Assembly (NCBI GenBank): GCA_949825065.1
Contig: OX463848.1
Location: forward strand, 41,186,766-41,250,765
Direction: 5' to 3'
DNA length: 64,000 nucleotides
Source: Odontocerum albicorne
Taxonomy: Eukaryota > Arthropoda > Insecta > Trichoptera > Odontoceridae
The stretch's first letter is position 1; each line of letters begins with the position of its first letter. The notes below the pieces were generated by a model that was not told the origin of the DNA, made no database searches, and saw only the letters and a program-made list of their open reading frames with translations. Shown in pieces: positions 10,701 through 20,711 of this stretch. Made by a program: the position numbers and the translations under genes.

Positions 10701-10905
10701 TTATAGTTAAGGCATTAACGTTGTGGAGGTTTAAAGACATTGTGATTTGTTTTTATCAAACACTGTTTATTCCACTTTCACTTTGTTTGTTTTCTTGTCT
10801 TGTTTGTGCTCCCCTGATGATGAGGTGAAAGCTTAGAAACCATTAGGATTATACCGTGACAAAAAGGGGAATAAACAATGTTTGATAAAAACAAATAACA
10901 ACCAT
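10700..10905. mobile_element. Penelope-derived foldback element
   Basis: TTTATCAAACACTGTTTATT at about 10754 and its reverse complement (AATAAACAATGTTTGATAAA, about 10870) form ~30-bp inverted arms. Between them lies the Penelope 3' segment GCTCCCCTGATGATGAGG, then GAAACCATTAGGATTATACC. That segment is also found next to GIY-YIG coding remnants at 22.6 and 25.9 kb. So two Penelope termini are joined head to head. The leading block GTTGTGGAGGTTTAAAGAC also precedes the 25.7-kb copy. Confidence 0.6.
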
Positions 10906-11244
10906 TTCTACATTATTCATTAGGTTTCTTTCAGTCTTTTCCACGTCCACATTCACTCCTATACATCAAAATTGGTATTGAAAAACTGTCGTGGAACATC
11001 TTAATGTAAACGGTTACTCAAATTTTAGCAGCCCCTTGCTTTCCGCTGGGTTTCGTTCCGTCAACATGCCGCGGATTCGAAAACCGCGGATTTAAATAGT
11101 AGGCGTCCATACGAAAACATTGATTAGGAGCAAAAACAGTCCCAACTTATCTAAAAAATAGACTTTTTAAAATATGTTTTATGTGATAGTTTTGGTTTTG
11201 GATAAACTAAAAATATAGTTTTATTGATAAAAACTAAGCATGTT
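10906..11244. other. Unassigned DNA
   Basis: A short dyad (CCGCGGATTCGAAAACCGCGG) lies near 11070. Otherwise I see nothing I can identify. Confidence 0.4.
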
Positions 11245-11595
11245 CATAAACAGGGTGTCTCAAAAAAACATATATGCATTTCAAATGATTGAAAATGCAG
11301 TGTTTATTAAGCCATATCTAACATTAAAACTTCAAATCCAAGAAGATGAACGTATTTGTTTCTTTCATTTGTTGCAAATGCTCTAATTATGGTTTTTCTG
11401 GCATGCACTCCTGATAACGTGGAATCACAAACTTCACGAACCATTTTTTTTGTTATTTAGCCGCATTCTCTTTCAATGGTTGCTCTCAATTCATTAACTG
11501 TTGTAGGCTTTGTGCCATTTACTTTATTCTTGATGAGCCTTTATTAAAAGAAATCATTGGCATCAGGTTTAAGGAGCATGGTATTTTGCTATTTG
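11245..11595 (-). pseudogene. Transposase C-terminal relic (Tc1/mariner-like DDE family)
   Basis: The minus strand, with stops, gives KNKVNGTKPTTVNELRATIE, then MVREVCDSTLSGVHARK. This is the pattern after the last catalytic residue in many DDE transposases ('LK..V....P.T..ELK..I......I.......V......R...C'). It ends near GAGACACCC at about 11250, which resembles a terminal repeat. The catalytic part is not visible. Confidence 0.4.
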
Positions 11596-12165
11596 AGTAG
11601 TATTTTTTCAGATAATAAACGAGTAAAGAGAGATATCGAACGACTTGTAGCTATAGAAAACCAAGACAATGGGGCACTAAAACATTTACTAGAACCAGAC
11701 AGTATCAAAATCAGCTAAGGTGGGTAGTACACAACAGTATTTTTGTATTAAATTTGATGTATTGGAGTGAATCGTACACGTTTAAACAGACTGACATGAG
11801 TCCAATTTTTTTTGTAAACAAACACCCTTGAGAAGAATACATGGCAATGTATGACAGACTATGGAATAAACGTAAACGTGCATGCAGAACGAATTGATTA
11901 AGAAAGACTTTCGAATCTTATATGCGTAATACAAATGTTAGTGAAAAGTATAGAAGAGGAGGTGAAGGAAAGTGTGGTAGGATTAAGTGAATGATATTTT
12001 GAAATAGTAGAAGTAATGGAAATCGTAGGAGTTGTAGGATATGATTAATGCCTGTATAATAAGGTGTATGGATGTGTGTCGAGATATGAAGGTCTGATAC
12101 TTTGTTTTATCTGCTTACCCAGGCATGGACATGACATAATTGCATATATCTACAAGTACATATGT
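11596..12165 (+). mobile_element. Decayed LINE (family E), second copy
   Basis: It shares ATTTTTTCAGATAATAAACG, GACAATGGGGCACTAAAA and the AAGAATACATGG stretch with the copy at 6.3 and 7.1 kb. Its 3' end has TTATCTGCTTACCCAGGCAT, the plus-strand form of the GGTAGGCAGA tail seen in minus-strand copies at 23.7, 24.2, 25.4, 32.9, 60.1 and 61.4 kb. Heavily mutated, with no open frame. Confidence 0.6.
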
Positions 12166-12780
12166 GCATAAAACCGCGTCTTATCGAAACCATGGATATG
12201 AAATTCGCGGATAACGAGGAATGACCGTTTTCTTCGTATTCTACAAAATTAATTTTGAATCTGAAAGTGAATTTAGATTATATAATAATTTTGATTTTTA
12301 TCTAAAAAAACATAAAACAATTCTGAGGAGAGCGAAGAAAAGTTTTGGCATATCCAAATTAAACGAGATCGAAATCGTTTAATGATTTTCCACCGTCTGA
12401 AAGTGAAAGAAGAAATTCAATTATTTCCTTTTGTAAAAGTTTGGGAAAGCTAATTGAAACATTTTAAAGTCAAGTCTATCTCAGAGATAATATTTTTTTC
12501 AATAACGGCACTTGTTGTTTCATCGAGTTTAAGCTTTCACTTTGGATTAATATTATTCATGATATATCATATTTATTCAAATAAATATTTATTTATTACT
12601 TGAATGTTCATTGTCGTCGCCGTAATTGCTGGGCCTCGTAGTCGAGAACCCCCTCGCAATTCCAATGTCAATACAGTTGGAAAGCAATGCTGTGCTGGGA
12701 AGTTGTCGTTTATCTCTTATTTTTTTTTATTTGAGTGAACTGCTGCTCACCAGCAAACTCACCGGCTACACCGTTGTACT
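12166..12780. other. Unassigned DNA
   Basis: AT-rich, with no reliable coding or repeat signal. GCGGATAACGAGGAATGACC at about 12210 looks like a pogo/Tigger-type end, but no clear partner was found. Confidence 0.4.
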
Positions 12781-12789
12781 GAATCCGAT

Positions 12790-13016
12790 GACACACCTGA
12801 AATGAGACGATCGGAGCACACCGGCATGTTTTCCCCCTTTTTTTTTTAAAGAATACATGTGATTAAAATTATTGGTATCATCAAACTCCCGAATACTAGG
12901 CGGAAAATTACCCGTATCATTCGAGGGTAGTAGCTCTGCGCGGGGTTCGAACCGGCGACCTTCCACACGGAAGTCCAGTAAATTACCGCGCGGCTATGCA
13001 TCTCTCTCATTTCAGA
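12790..13016 (-). mobile_element. tRNA-derived SINE (SINE-2)
   Basis: The minus strand starts with a tRNA-like head: TAGCCGCGCGGTAA as an A-box-like motif and GGTTCGAACCCC as a good B box, spaced about 40 bp. The body contains CTAGTATTCGGGAG and ends in a run of A (T run on plus at about 12837-12848). A second minus-strand copy with the same body is at 60455-60550. An imperfect inverted repeat (CTGAAATGAGA / TCTCATTTCAG) brackets it. Pol III transcription is inferred only from the boxes. Confidence 0.6.
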
Positions 13017-13099
13017 TGGGTAAATTGCCTCCTTCCCTTCTTTCCATCTTCTTTACATCTTCCATCTTTGTTTTGTAAAGTTTTGAAAAATCAGTGTGG

Positions 13100-13665
13100 A
13101 TTCGACGTTTATTTATTAATTTGTTTAACATTTTTATTGCAAATACAATCTGGTGGGTTTATTGCCAGGTGGTCATTTCTTCTAACCAACCAGACAAAAG
13201 TAAATGAAGCAAGTTACGTGGTCGCATAAATCATTCAAATGACTATCCATCCGCACGAAATCCATAAACATATACGTGAGCATATGTCTACGAACCCCAC
13301 AAAGACGGACAATCACCCGAACATTATTTTTCATATAAAGTAAGATATCATCAATCAAAGGGAATGAAAGGGATGGTGGAGAGGAAAGGAAAGGAAAAAT
13401 AATCAGGAATGAAACCCGTTATTTTACTGACTAGAAATCAAGAGTTTTTTCAGTCGCTTCTTAAAGCATGCCTAGGACGGAGCGAGTCTTATATTGGTTT
13501 GTAACTGATTCCAGAGTCACACTGCATGGACAATAAAGGACGACGTAAAAAAAGAGGAGCGGTGAACTGGAAAGGCCAATAGACAATCTCTGTTTGAGCG
13601 TAGCGCTAATTCATGATTGGAAAGACGCTGAAAAATTTCGGCGAGATAAGAGGGATTTTTTTCGG
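13100..13665 (-). mobile_element. Family-A LINE, 3' end
   Basis: This is the reverse complement of the family-A tail and thumb region: TTTTTATTGCAAATACAATC, CCAACCAGACAAAAG, TTTCAGTCGCTTCTTAAAGC and then AATTTCGGCGAGATAAGAGG. It is 5'-truncated inside the thumb-coding part. The tail on the left lies beside TTTATTTATTAATTTG. No full frame survives. Confidence 0.8.
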
Positions 13666-14104
13666 TGAGGAATTATTGATATAGAGAAAAAAATACAGTA
13701 GCAAAATAATAAAAACATACATAGCTTTAATGAAAAATAAACAAATTTAACAAGGTATTCGATGGTGACAGAAAAAAACTGAAGTTGGCAAGGTTGATAT
13801 TAAAAAAAACATGCTACATCCCTCAAGATTTAATTGTTACAGTGACATATACAAACACTTACTAGGAATATGCCTGTACTAAGGCGGCAACATTTCACAA
13901 AACCAGAAAAAACATACCGAGCAGTTATCACTATAATAAATCCCACCATAATCACTTGACATAAAAAAAAACATTTAAATTAGAAACATAAATTTTATTA
14001 AGGATCATTCACAGATTTTTAGACAAAATAAAACTATTAAATTTAAAAAAAACAATAAAAACATGAACAGTAAAAACGACGTAAATTCAAGAACAGTGAA
14101 CATG
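13666..14104. other. Unassigned AT-rich DNA
   Basis: No coding or repeat feature was recognised. Confidence 0.4.
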
Positions 14105-14185
14105 AAATATCGTGATCGGAGAGTCGCTGAACATTTTCGACGATAAACTCGTACTAGGGATCGGCGGGACAGTTTAGAAACTTAT
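14105..14185 (-). mobile_element. Diverged family-A fragment
   Basis: GATCGGAGAGTCGCTGAACA, TTTTCGACGATAA and GGCGGGACAGTT match the same family-A thumb segment that ends the 13.1-13.67 kb copy. It is therefore a separate, older fragment, not its continuation. Confidence 0.45.
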
Positions 14186-14580
14186 ATAGAAGTAACAACA
14201 ACCATTAATAACACAAGAATATCTTAAAACGCATCCATATAGGTTGGTCCACGGCTTGGCTATTTACATGCTGAAACCATGGATGTTGTTATAGTTTATT
14301 TTAACGAGCTTGAGGAATTGATTGAATGGAAAAACTCTATGGACGACTCATCTATGAGACTGCTGAGAGAATAAGTTTTCTACGAAAGTACTCCCTTGGC
14401 TGTTTGAAATTCAGATTTTAAATCGCTTTGTAATTACTGCAATGCGAGCCATGCTCCCGTGACTTGAGACCTTTTACCCGTCGTCGCTGCCATACTATAA
14501 TTTATACACTCAGGTGTGTCGAAGAAGTACTTTTGGACAGATCCTTCTTCGTTTCTATGTGACGTTACGTTCTGTCTCAC
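14186..14580. other. Unassigned DNA
   Basis: Nothing recognisable. Base composition becomes more balanced toward the 70-bp array that follows. Confidence 0.4.
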
Positions 14581-14855
14581 ATCGGTGTGCCATCGGCTTC
14601 AGTACAGCGGTGAGGCCGATAAGTTTGCTGGCGTGCAGAAGCTTCAGTACAGCGGTGTGCCATCGGCTTCGATACAGCGGTGAGGCCGATAAGTTTGCTG
14701 GCGTGCAGAAGCTTCAGTACAGCGGTGTGCCACCGGCTTCAGTACAGCGGTGAGGCCGATAAGTTTGCTGGCGTGCAGAAGCTTCAGTACAGCGGTGTGC
14801 CACCGGCTTCAGTACAGCGGTGAGGCCGATAAGTTTGCTGGCGTGCAGAAGCTTA
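14581..14855 (+). repeat. 70-bp tandem array (4 units), GC-richer
   Basis: GGTGAGGCCGATAAGTTTGC recurs at 14609, 14679, 14749 and 14819, exactly 70 bp apart. Within each unit CAGTACAGCGGTG is itself used twice, so the unit looks like an older dimer. G+C is above that of the surroundings. The short ORFs through it are not multiples of the unit and are not called. Confidence 0.92.
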
Positions 14856-15340
14856 CTTCCTTAAAAAGAAACCAAAAACTCCACGGCACAGCTTCGCTTA
14901 CTAACTGAATTGACGTTGAAATAGCGAAGGAATCCTCGACTGCGAGATCCAGCAATGACAATGACGACGATAAAGCTTTATGAAGACCGAGAAGAAGACG
15001 GAATTTAGAAGAAGAACTTCTGTGTTATGAAAGACTTTTGAGATGAGCGTGTAGGAAGAACCTAGTTCCAGTATTAACGTTCCAATATCAACTTGAAAAG
15101 TAAATAAGTAAGATGTCTTCTAGAGACGAGAAGAATTTATATCTCTCAAATTTCACTCAACTATGATTAATGAGTGGTTAGGTTTTGTGTTTTTCTGTTA
15201 ACAAAAATATATCTATTGAAACACAAGGGTGAGCTTTTGGAGTATTTCACAAATGTAAATTAAAAAATATAAAATTTTACAGAAATATGAAAAATGAATT
15301 ATTTTAAAATAAATATATCGAAGGTTTCGACTTTGAATTT
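14856..15340. other. Unassigned DNA
   Basis: No domain or repeat was recognised. Confidence 0.4.
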
Positions 15341-15344
15341 GTGT

Positions 15345-15862
15345 AACTGTCTTCTTCTTCTTCCTCATGGTTTAGGTCGTATGACCTGTTTATGACGGTG
15401 GGCTTTCCTAGGATAATGACGTCCAGCTGTCCTTTCACCTTTTCGGCGGCCTTCCTGGTAATCTCCCGCTGTTAGGGTTTTCAGTCTTAACGATTCCTGC
15501 TAGTCTTATATCCTCCATGAGGTCTACATGATCCCTCCAGAAGCGCCTTCTGTTTCTACCCCACCTCGCTATGTCTTCAACACCACAGACAGACCTATCG
15601 TCTCATTTCTGATCCGATCTCTAAGAGTTCTGCCTGCGATGGAGCGTAGGATTCTCTTTTGCGCCACTCTGAGAAGGTTTTTTGTCCTGTTGGTATCGGC
15701 TCTCACTTCTATCCCATATGTCATGATGGGGCGGACGCATATCTTATATATCCTGACCTTACTTTCGGTTAGCATGTGTTTGTTTCTCCATATAGTGTCC
15801 CTCAGGCAGCCAGCCAAAGCTGTCGCTTTATTAGTTTGTGCGTAACTGTATAGTAGCACAAT
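15345..15862 (-). mobile_element. Non-LTR retrotransposon (family F-like), C-terminal end
   Basis: The minus strand encodes ATALAGCLRDTIWRNKHM, then VRIYKICVRPIMTYGIE, TKNLLRVAQKRILRSIAG and RDRIRNETIGLSVV. This is the post-RT region seen at 1-360 and 27058. The 3' end on the plus strand is CTTCTTCTTCTTCC, i.e. a GAAGAA simple tail on the coding strand, as in families B and F. One frameshift separates the C-terminal part. The catalytic region is absent. Confidence 0.72.
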
Positions 15863-15989
15863 AAATAAATTAATTATTTCACTAATATCCCCGGCACGTG
15901 TTTCTTCTTCCTTTCTCGATGCTCACTTCGGGCGAATTGATCTGGCTTTGTTACAAGAGCAATATTTGGCCTAGTTGGAGGCCTTTCTC

Positions 15990-16203
15990 AAGCTTAGTGA
16001 CCTTGTTGGTAATTCGCTCGTCTCCCGACTCGGGGTTTGCGGATTTAATTACCTCTGGAACCCAGATTTTTTAAATAAGATTACAATGTAATTTTCACTT
16101 AAAACCTCTTCAACATATTTTTGGTTGGTTGGAAGAGATTGCAACAAAGTAATAATTCCACCAGGTTGTTATTTATACAACAAAAAGGTAATAAAATGTG
16201 ATG
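15990..16203 (+). mobile_element. SINE-1 copy (tRNA-derived head, LINE-A-like tail)
   Basis: The head has CTTGTTGGTAATTCGCTCG (A-box region) and GCGGATTTAATTACC (degenerate B box). The body is CCCAGATTTTTTAAATAAG. The tail is TTGGTTGGTTGGAAGAGATT, then AATTCCACCAGGTTGTT and ATACAACAAAAAGG. The tail is homologous to the 3' end of family A (TTGGTTGGAAGAGATTGCC...CCGCCAG). Other copies are at 29.4, 31.3 and 55.6 kb. Confidence 0.65.
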
Positions 16204-16750
16204 CTTAGGTCTAACTGATTAAAACTACCTCTCACAAAAAGTATACAAAGCAATTTATTTTGAAACATAAAATATACGTGAAGCCATAAACAAATATAAA
16301 AAATCAATAAATAACCAAAGGTTTGAAAAACATTTCTCTTATATATTTTTTTCTTTTAATTAAACCTTTTATTTTTTTTAAAACCAGTTAGACCTTAGCA
16401 TATTGCTATTATAACAAAACAGGTTCATCCCGCCAGAAGTTCGCCTCAAAATTTATTGTAAAATATTCTAGAATAGAGTTTTACAAGGTTAACGTTTATC
16501 ACTTTTGATTTCAAATTTAATTAATTTAAGCGATTGGGTATGAATATTCTTATTTTTTTAATTTTAAATCGCTCATTTTTACATGCGCATTGATGTATAT
16601 TGAATACACAGCATCGAAACGCGCGGTTTTTTAGCATAGGAGGGAAAGGTTAGTGGGGAAAGTTTGACAAAAATATACATTATATTTTGTGTATTGTACT
16701 TTTTGCACGTAAAAGTACAATTTATCTTGAGTTTTCGTCTTCTATGAAGA
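16204..16750. other. Unassigned AT-rich DNA
   Basis: No gene or mobile-element signature was recognised. Confidence 0.4.
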
Positions 16751-16754
16751 CTGC

Positions 16755-17603
16755 TTATTTGACTATGTTGTTTTAGTAACTTATTTGATAATGTTGTTTT
16801 AATAACTTATTTGACAATGTTGATTTAGTAACTTATTTGACAATTTTGTTTAAGTAACTTATTTGACAATGTTGTTTTAGTAACTAATTTGACAATTTTG
16901 TTTTAGTAACTTATTTGACAATGTTGTTTTAGTAACTTATTTGACAATGTTGTTTTAGTAACTTAATTGACAATGTTGTTTTAATAACATATTTGACAAT
17001 GTTGTTTTAGTAACTTATTTGACAATGTTGTTTTAGTAACTTATTTGACAATGTTGTTTTAATAACATATTTGACAATGTTGTTTTAGTAACTTATTTGA
17101 CAATGTTGTTTTAGTAACTTATTTGACAATGTTGTTTTAGTAACTTAATTGACAATGTTGTTTTAATAACATATTTGACAATGTTGTTTTAGTAACTTAA
17201 TTGACAATGTTGTTTTAATAACATATTTGACAATGTTGATTTAGTAACTTATTTGACAATTTTGTTTAAGTAACTTATTTGACAATGTTGTTTTAGTAAC
17301 TTATTTAACAATTTTGTTTTAGTAACTTATTTGACAATGTTGTTTTAGTAACTTATTTGACAATGTTGTTTTAGTAACTTAATTGACAATGTTGTTTTAA
17401 TAACATATTTGACAATGTTGTTTTAGTAACTTATTTGACAATTTTGTTTTAATAACATATTTGACAATGTTGTTTTAGTAACTTATTTGACAATGTTGTT
17501 TTAGTAACTTATTTGACAATGTTGTTTTTTAATTACATATTTGACAATGTTGTTTTAGTAACTTATTTGACAATGTTGTTTTAGTAACTTATTTGACAAT
17601 GTT
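16755..17603 (+). repeat. 26-bp minisatellite (about 32 units) with 416-bp higher-order period
   Basis: The unit is TTAGTAACTTATTTGACAAT plus GTTGTT. Variants (GATTTAG, TTTAAG, TAACATA, CTTAATT) recur in a fixed order. The block starting with GACAATGTTGATTTAG at 16813 is repeated at 17229, 416 bp (16 units) later, so a multi-unit block was duplicated. Confidence 0.92.
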
Positions 17604-17784
17604 TGTTAAACAAATAACAAAAACTTACAGTAACTAGGTTTTATATAAAGTAAGCTTGGGGATAGAATTTGTAAGAGATTACCCTCTTGTAAGTATTATA
17701 TTTGCAAATATTTGACAATGTTTCTTCATCGTTTACTTTATATTATTTACTTTGCATCCTTTAACTAAATGGAGTTATTGGAAT

Positions 17785-17845
17785 AGCTCAGATGTTTCGC
17801 TGGATATAACTGAGCTGAACAGGAGGTTGGAATTGAAAAAAAAAC
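17785..17845 (+). other. tRNA-like head, possible SINE relic
   Basis: TAGCTCAGATGTTTCGCTGG resembles an A box with D arm, and AGGTTGGAATTGAA resembles a degraded B box. It cannot be a working tRNA: stems do not pair. No SINE body was matched. Confidence 0.25.
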
Positions 17846-18039
17846 TTTAAACTCTTTATTTTTTCGCCAGCTTCAAACAATTATTGCGACGTTTTAAAAT
17901 GAGGTTTCTGCGGACACTGAACAGTTTCTAAGGATATTTGTAATTTAGTTATGTGTTTTAAAGCTTTAATAAAGAAATTAAATGTGAAGAAGACATTTTT
18001 ACTGTCGTGTCTGAACATTTAAGGTTCTATATTATTGAT

Positions 18040-18205
18040 TGTTAAGACATTAACACTTGAAGGTGGAGGCTTGAAGACATTGCAATTTGTTCAGTCAATG
18101 CTTATTCCACTTTATATAACAATATAAATTTCAAGGTTTTGAAACTAATAGGTTTATATCGTTATATAAAATGGAATAAACAGTGTTTGACTTAACATAT
18201 AACAA
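18040..18205. mobile_element. Short Penelope-derived foldback
   Basis: It starts with ACATTAACACTTGAAGG and GAAGACATTGCAATTTG, as in the 10.7- and 25.7-kb copies. ATGCTTATTCCACTTTATA at about 18098 pairs with TATAAAATGGAATAAACAGT at about 18167. The middle retains AAGGTTTTGAAACTAATAGG, a decayed form of the Penelope 3' segment. Confidence 0.5.
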
Positions 18206-18266
18206 AATTTAAGGTTCCATTTTTTATTATTTTTAACGCCTGTCTATGAAGTGAAATGCTTCAAAG

Positions 18267-18326
18267 AAATACCCCATTTCAGCTGCTGGGAGAGCTTGCC
18301 TTCTAAACAGCGGAAATGGGGTTATT
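18267..18326. repeat. Hairpin
   Basis: AAATACCCCATTTCAGCTG (18267-18285) pairs with CAGCGGAAATGGGGTTATT (18308-18326) with two or three mismatches and a 22-nt loop. It is possibly the core of a small MITE. Confidence 0.6.
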
Positions 18327-18351
18327 CACTGTGAAGTTCTTATATTTTTAA

Positions 18352-18455
<104 letters not shown>

Positions 18456-18840
18456 TTTAAATAATGTATTAATATTTTTTTTTATTAATTTACTATTGAA
18501 AAGCAGCCCTGTGAGAAGTGTCAAAGAGGTATATTTTTTTGACAGATGAGCCAACGTCTCGGGAGATCGTTTATCCCGAAATTCCTCTCGGAGATTGTTC
18601 GCGGTGATACTAATGACGGTGTCGGGTAATCGGGCCGAAATATGCCAAAAAAATATATTTATTATATTAAAACTGAAAAAAAGACGATTTGTAAAATTTT
18701 CATGTTGTCAATATTACATTATATTATTTATTGTCTCGTTGCAAATGTTCAGCGTCTGTTCCGTTCGATCTCACCACCATCTATGTTACGCTGTGATGTG
18801 TAACAAAATATGTTCCTATACAGCGTGAACCTGCTAGAAC

Positions 18841-18905
18841 AGCGGTCGCCAAAGTTGTGGTCTGCGAGGAAATTTCGCTGGTCCGCAGATAAATGTGGAC
18901 ATTAT
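18841..18905 (+). mobile_element. Possible hAT-type terminus
   Basis: CAGCGGTCGCCAAAGTTGTG, followed by GTCTGCG and TGGTCCGCAG, resembles the end of the hAT element at 58580 (CAGCGCTCCCCAACCGGTGG). I found no matching right end or target duplication. Confidence 0.35.
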
Positions 18906-19354
18906 TTGCATTTTTTAATCCACAGCCAACCAACCCGGAAAAATAAATGACTTGCACTTATGAACGATGCAAGATACATGAAATCATGACAATGTCGTAA
19001 GACGTGTAGCTAGCTGCATTGCACATGTTTTGTCTTAATATCGCCTCGTTTCGCACTCTTCTAATGTTTCACAGTGCGGCTCTTCTTTATATGTTTTATA
19101 GGTAATATTATTCTAGCAGCTAGAAGATCGAAATAAAGAATTGCCCCAAAGACTTGTTCTCCGGTGGTGACACTCTTCAGTGTGAATATACTCGTAATAG
19201 TAGCGACGATGGGCTTAAGGTCCGACGTCACGAGACAATTATAATAGCTCGCAGCGCTGTAAATATGCACTTAGCAGCTGAAGATTATTCGATCATAGAC
19301 TATGTTCCAGCAAATATAATATTTATCCTGACTGCTTACAATCCTTTGTTTATA

Positions 19355-19567
19355 GTTCGGAAATTCTAGGATGAGTCCTGTGACAGCTCACAAATTGGCC
19401 CCAATACAACCTTGTAACGATGTTCAGTAATTTTAATTATTTTATCGACTTTAATAAAAGCCTGAACTCTAATAAATAGCAAGTTATTTAGGTAAATTAA
19501 TATTACATAAGGTTGTATTGGGGCAAATTTGTGAGCTGTCACAGGACTCATCCTAGAATTTCCGAAC
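19355..19567. mobile_element. MITE with 59-bp inverted repeats and TA target duplication
   Basis: The left arm 19355-19413 begins GTTCGGAAATTCTAGGATGA and pairs with 19509-19567 with a single mismatch in 59 (ATTGGCC versus ATTTGCC). The element is 213 bp and flanked by TA on both sides (19353-19354 and 19568-19569). Size, ends and TA duplication fit a Tc1/mariner-type nonautonomous element. The near identity of the arms suggests it is young, or kept similar by conversion. Confidence 0.9.
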
Positions 19568-19569
19568 TA

Positions 19570-19745
19570 ATACGTAATCTTTTACTGTCAACGCAGTGAG
19601 ACTTTGAAACCTGTTTCCAACTAACATAAGCTTCAATCATAAATTAAAAATTTATTTCTGTAATGTGATGCTTTTCATTGATGGCTGTCCTTTCCCCTAA
19701 CTGTTCATTTCTTCTCTACTTTGACCATATCTAACGCATTCATTC
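19570..19745 (+). mobile_element. Diverged family-A tail fragment
   Basis: TTTACTGTCAACGCAGTGAG, then TTTGAAACCTG, then TTTTCATTGATGG and CTGTCCTTTCCCC follow the family-A order (TTTACTGTCCATGCAGTGAG and so on) with many changes. The tail is missing. Confidence 0.5.
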
Positions 19746-20710
19746 CGTAATCGTAGACTCCTGAATGACAAAATACGCATGCATATGCGCCATTGAGGAA
19801 TTATCGTATTTTAGAAAAAGTGAAGTTTCTTTTATTGTCATTAAAATTAAAGTAAATAATGTGAATTAAAGAAAATTTTATATGAATCTTAAAAAGCTAT
19901 ATTTTGGCGTCTTTAAAAATATTATTTGCCTTTAGGTCTTTGGTCTGTTGACGAATAATGTCTACATCCCTTAAGCCACTCCCGCCAATTGACGGGTACT
20001 ACATATACTCGTAGTAAGGGCGGTGGGTGAGAGGTCAATAAACTGAATTAACTCATTACTGCCCTGATCGCAATTTATAAATAGTCAAAATATTTATATT
20101 TATTTTGAGCACTGAACTATTATACAAATCATACTAAATAAGTATTTATTTACTATAAGATAGGGGCTTAAGTACATATTAAAATGATCTCAATATGTCA
20201 ACGGTAAAATTACCTTTTAGATTAAAAAATTTCAAGACATAAAATTTAACATTGACTTCTAAGTATTGTTGTAGTACAGTAGGAAAAAAATGTACAAGTC
20301 GAACGATACAACAAAGCAAATCCATTCAATCAATTCTTCCTGGCAAGAACAATTTCTTCACTTTACACTTGGATGTTACCAAAATCATATGAAAATCCAG
20401 GACCAGCAACGACAAAAGGCAACGGCATTTATTTATATTCCTGTCTGAAGAAATATCTCTCAGACACAGCGTTGAAAGATACAAACGAGACATCTCATAG
20501 ATAATAAATAACTGTGAAAAACTACGAATTAAATATACTTGATTGTTTCAAGTTACGAATACTTCATTGTAACAAAGAAATGGTACTCAACAAAATGTAA
20601 ATAAATATACAAAAAATAAACCTTACACCAATGGGTTAAAAAGTCTACAATTAGACGCTTATATGCATAAAGGACCCAACACACTTTTTATTTATTCTGA
20701 TATAATTGAT
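19746..20710. other. Unassigned AT-rich DNA
   Basis: A weak dyad (CCACTCCCGCC / GGGCGGTGGGTG) lies at 19976-20032. No gene or known element was recognised. Confidence 0.4.
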
Positions 20711-20711
20711 G

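Noticed and set aside
11055..12230. Possible pogo/Tigger-type element with ends near 11070 and 12225
   Set aside because: CCGCGGATT and GCGGATAACGAGGAATG resemble such ends, but the two do not pair convincingly and no TA duplication or transposase is visible between them.
14514..14753. 79-codon frame across the 70-bp array
   Set aside because: Most of it is repeat-unit translation and it ends inside the array; no domain.
17785..17845. A tRNA gene
   Set aside because: A-box-like and weak B-box-like motifs occur, but acceptor and anticodon stems do not pair. At most a SINE head relic.
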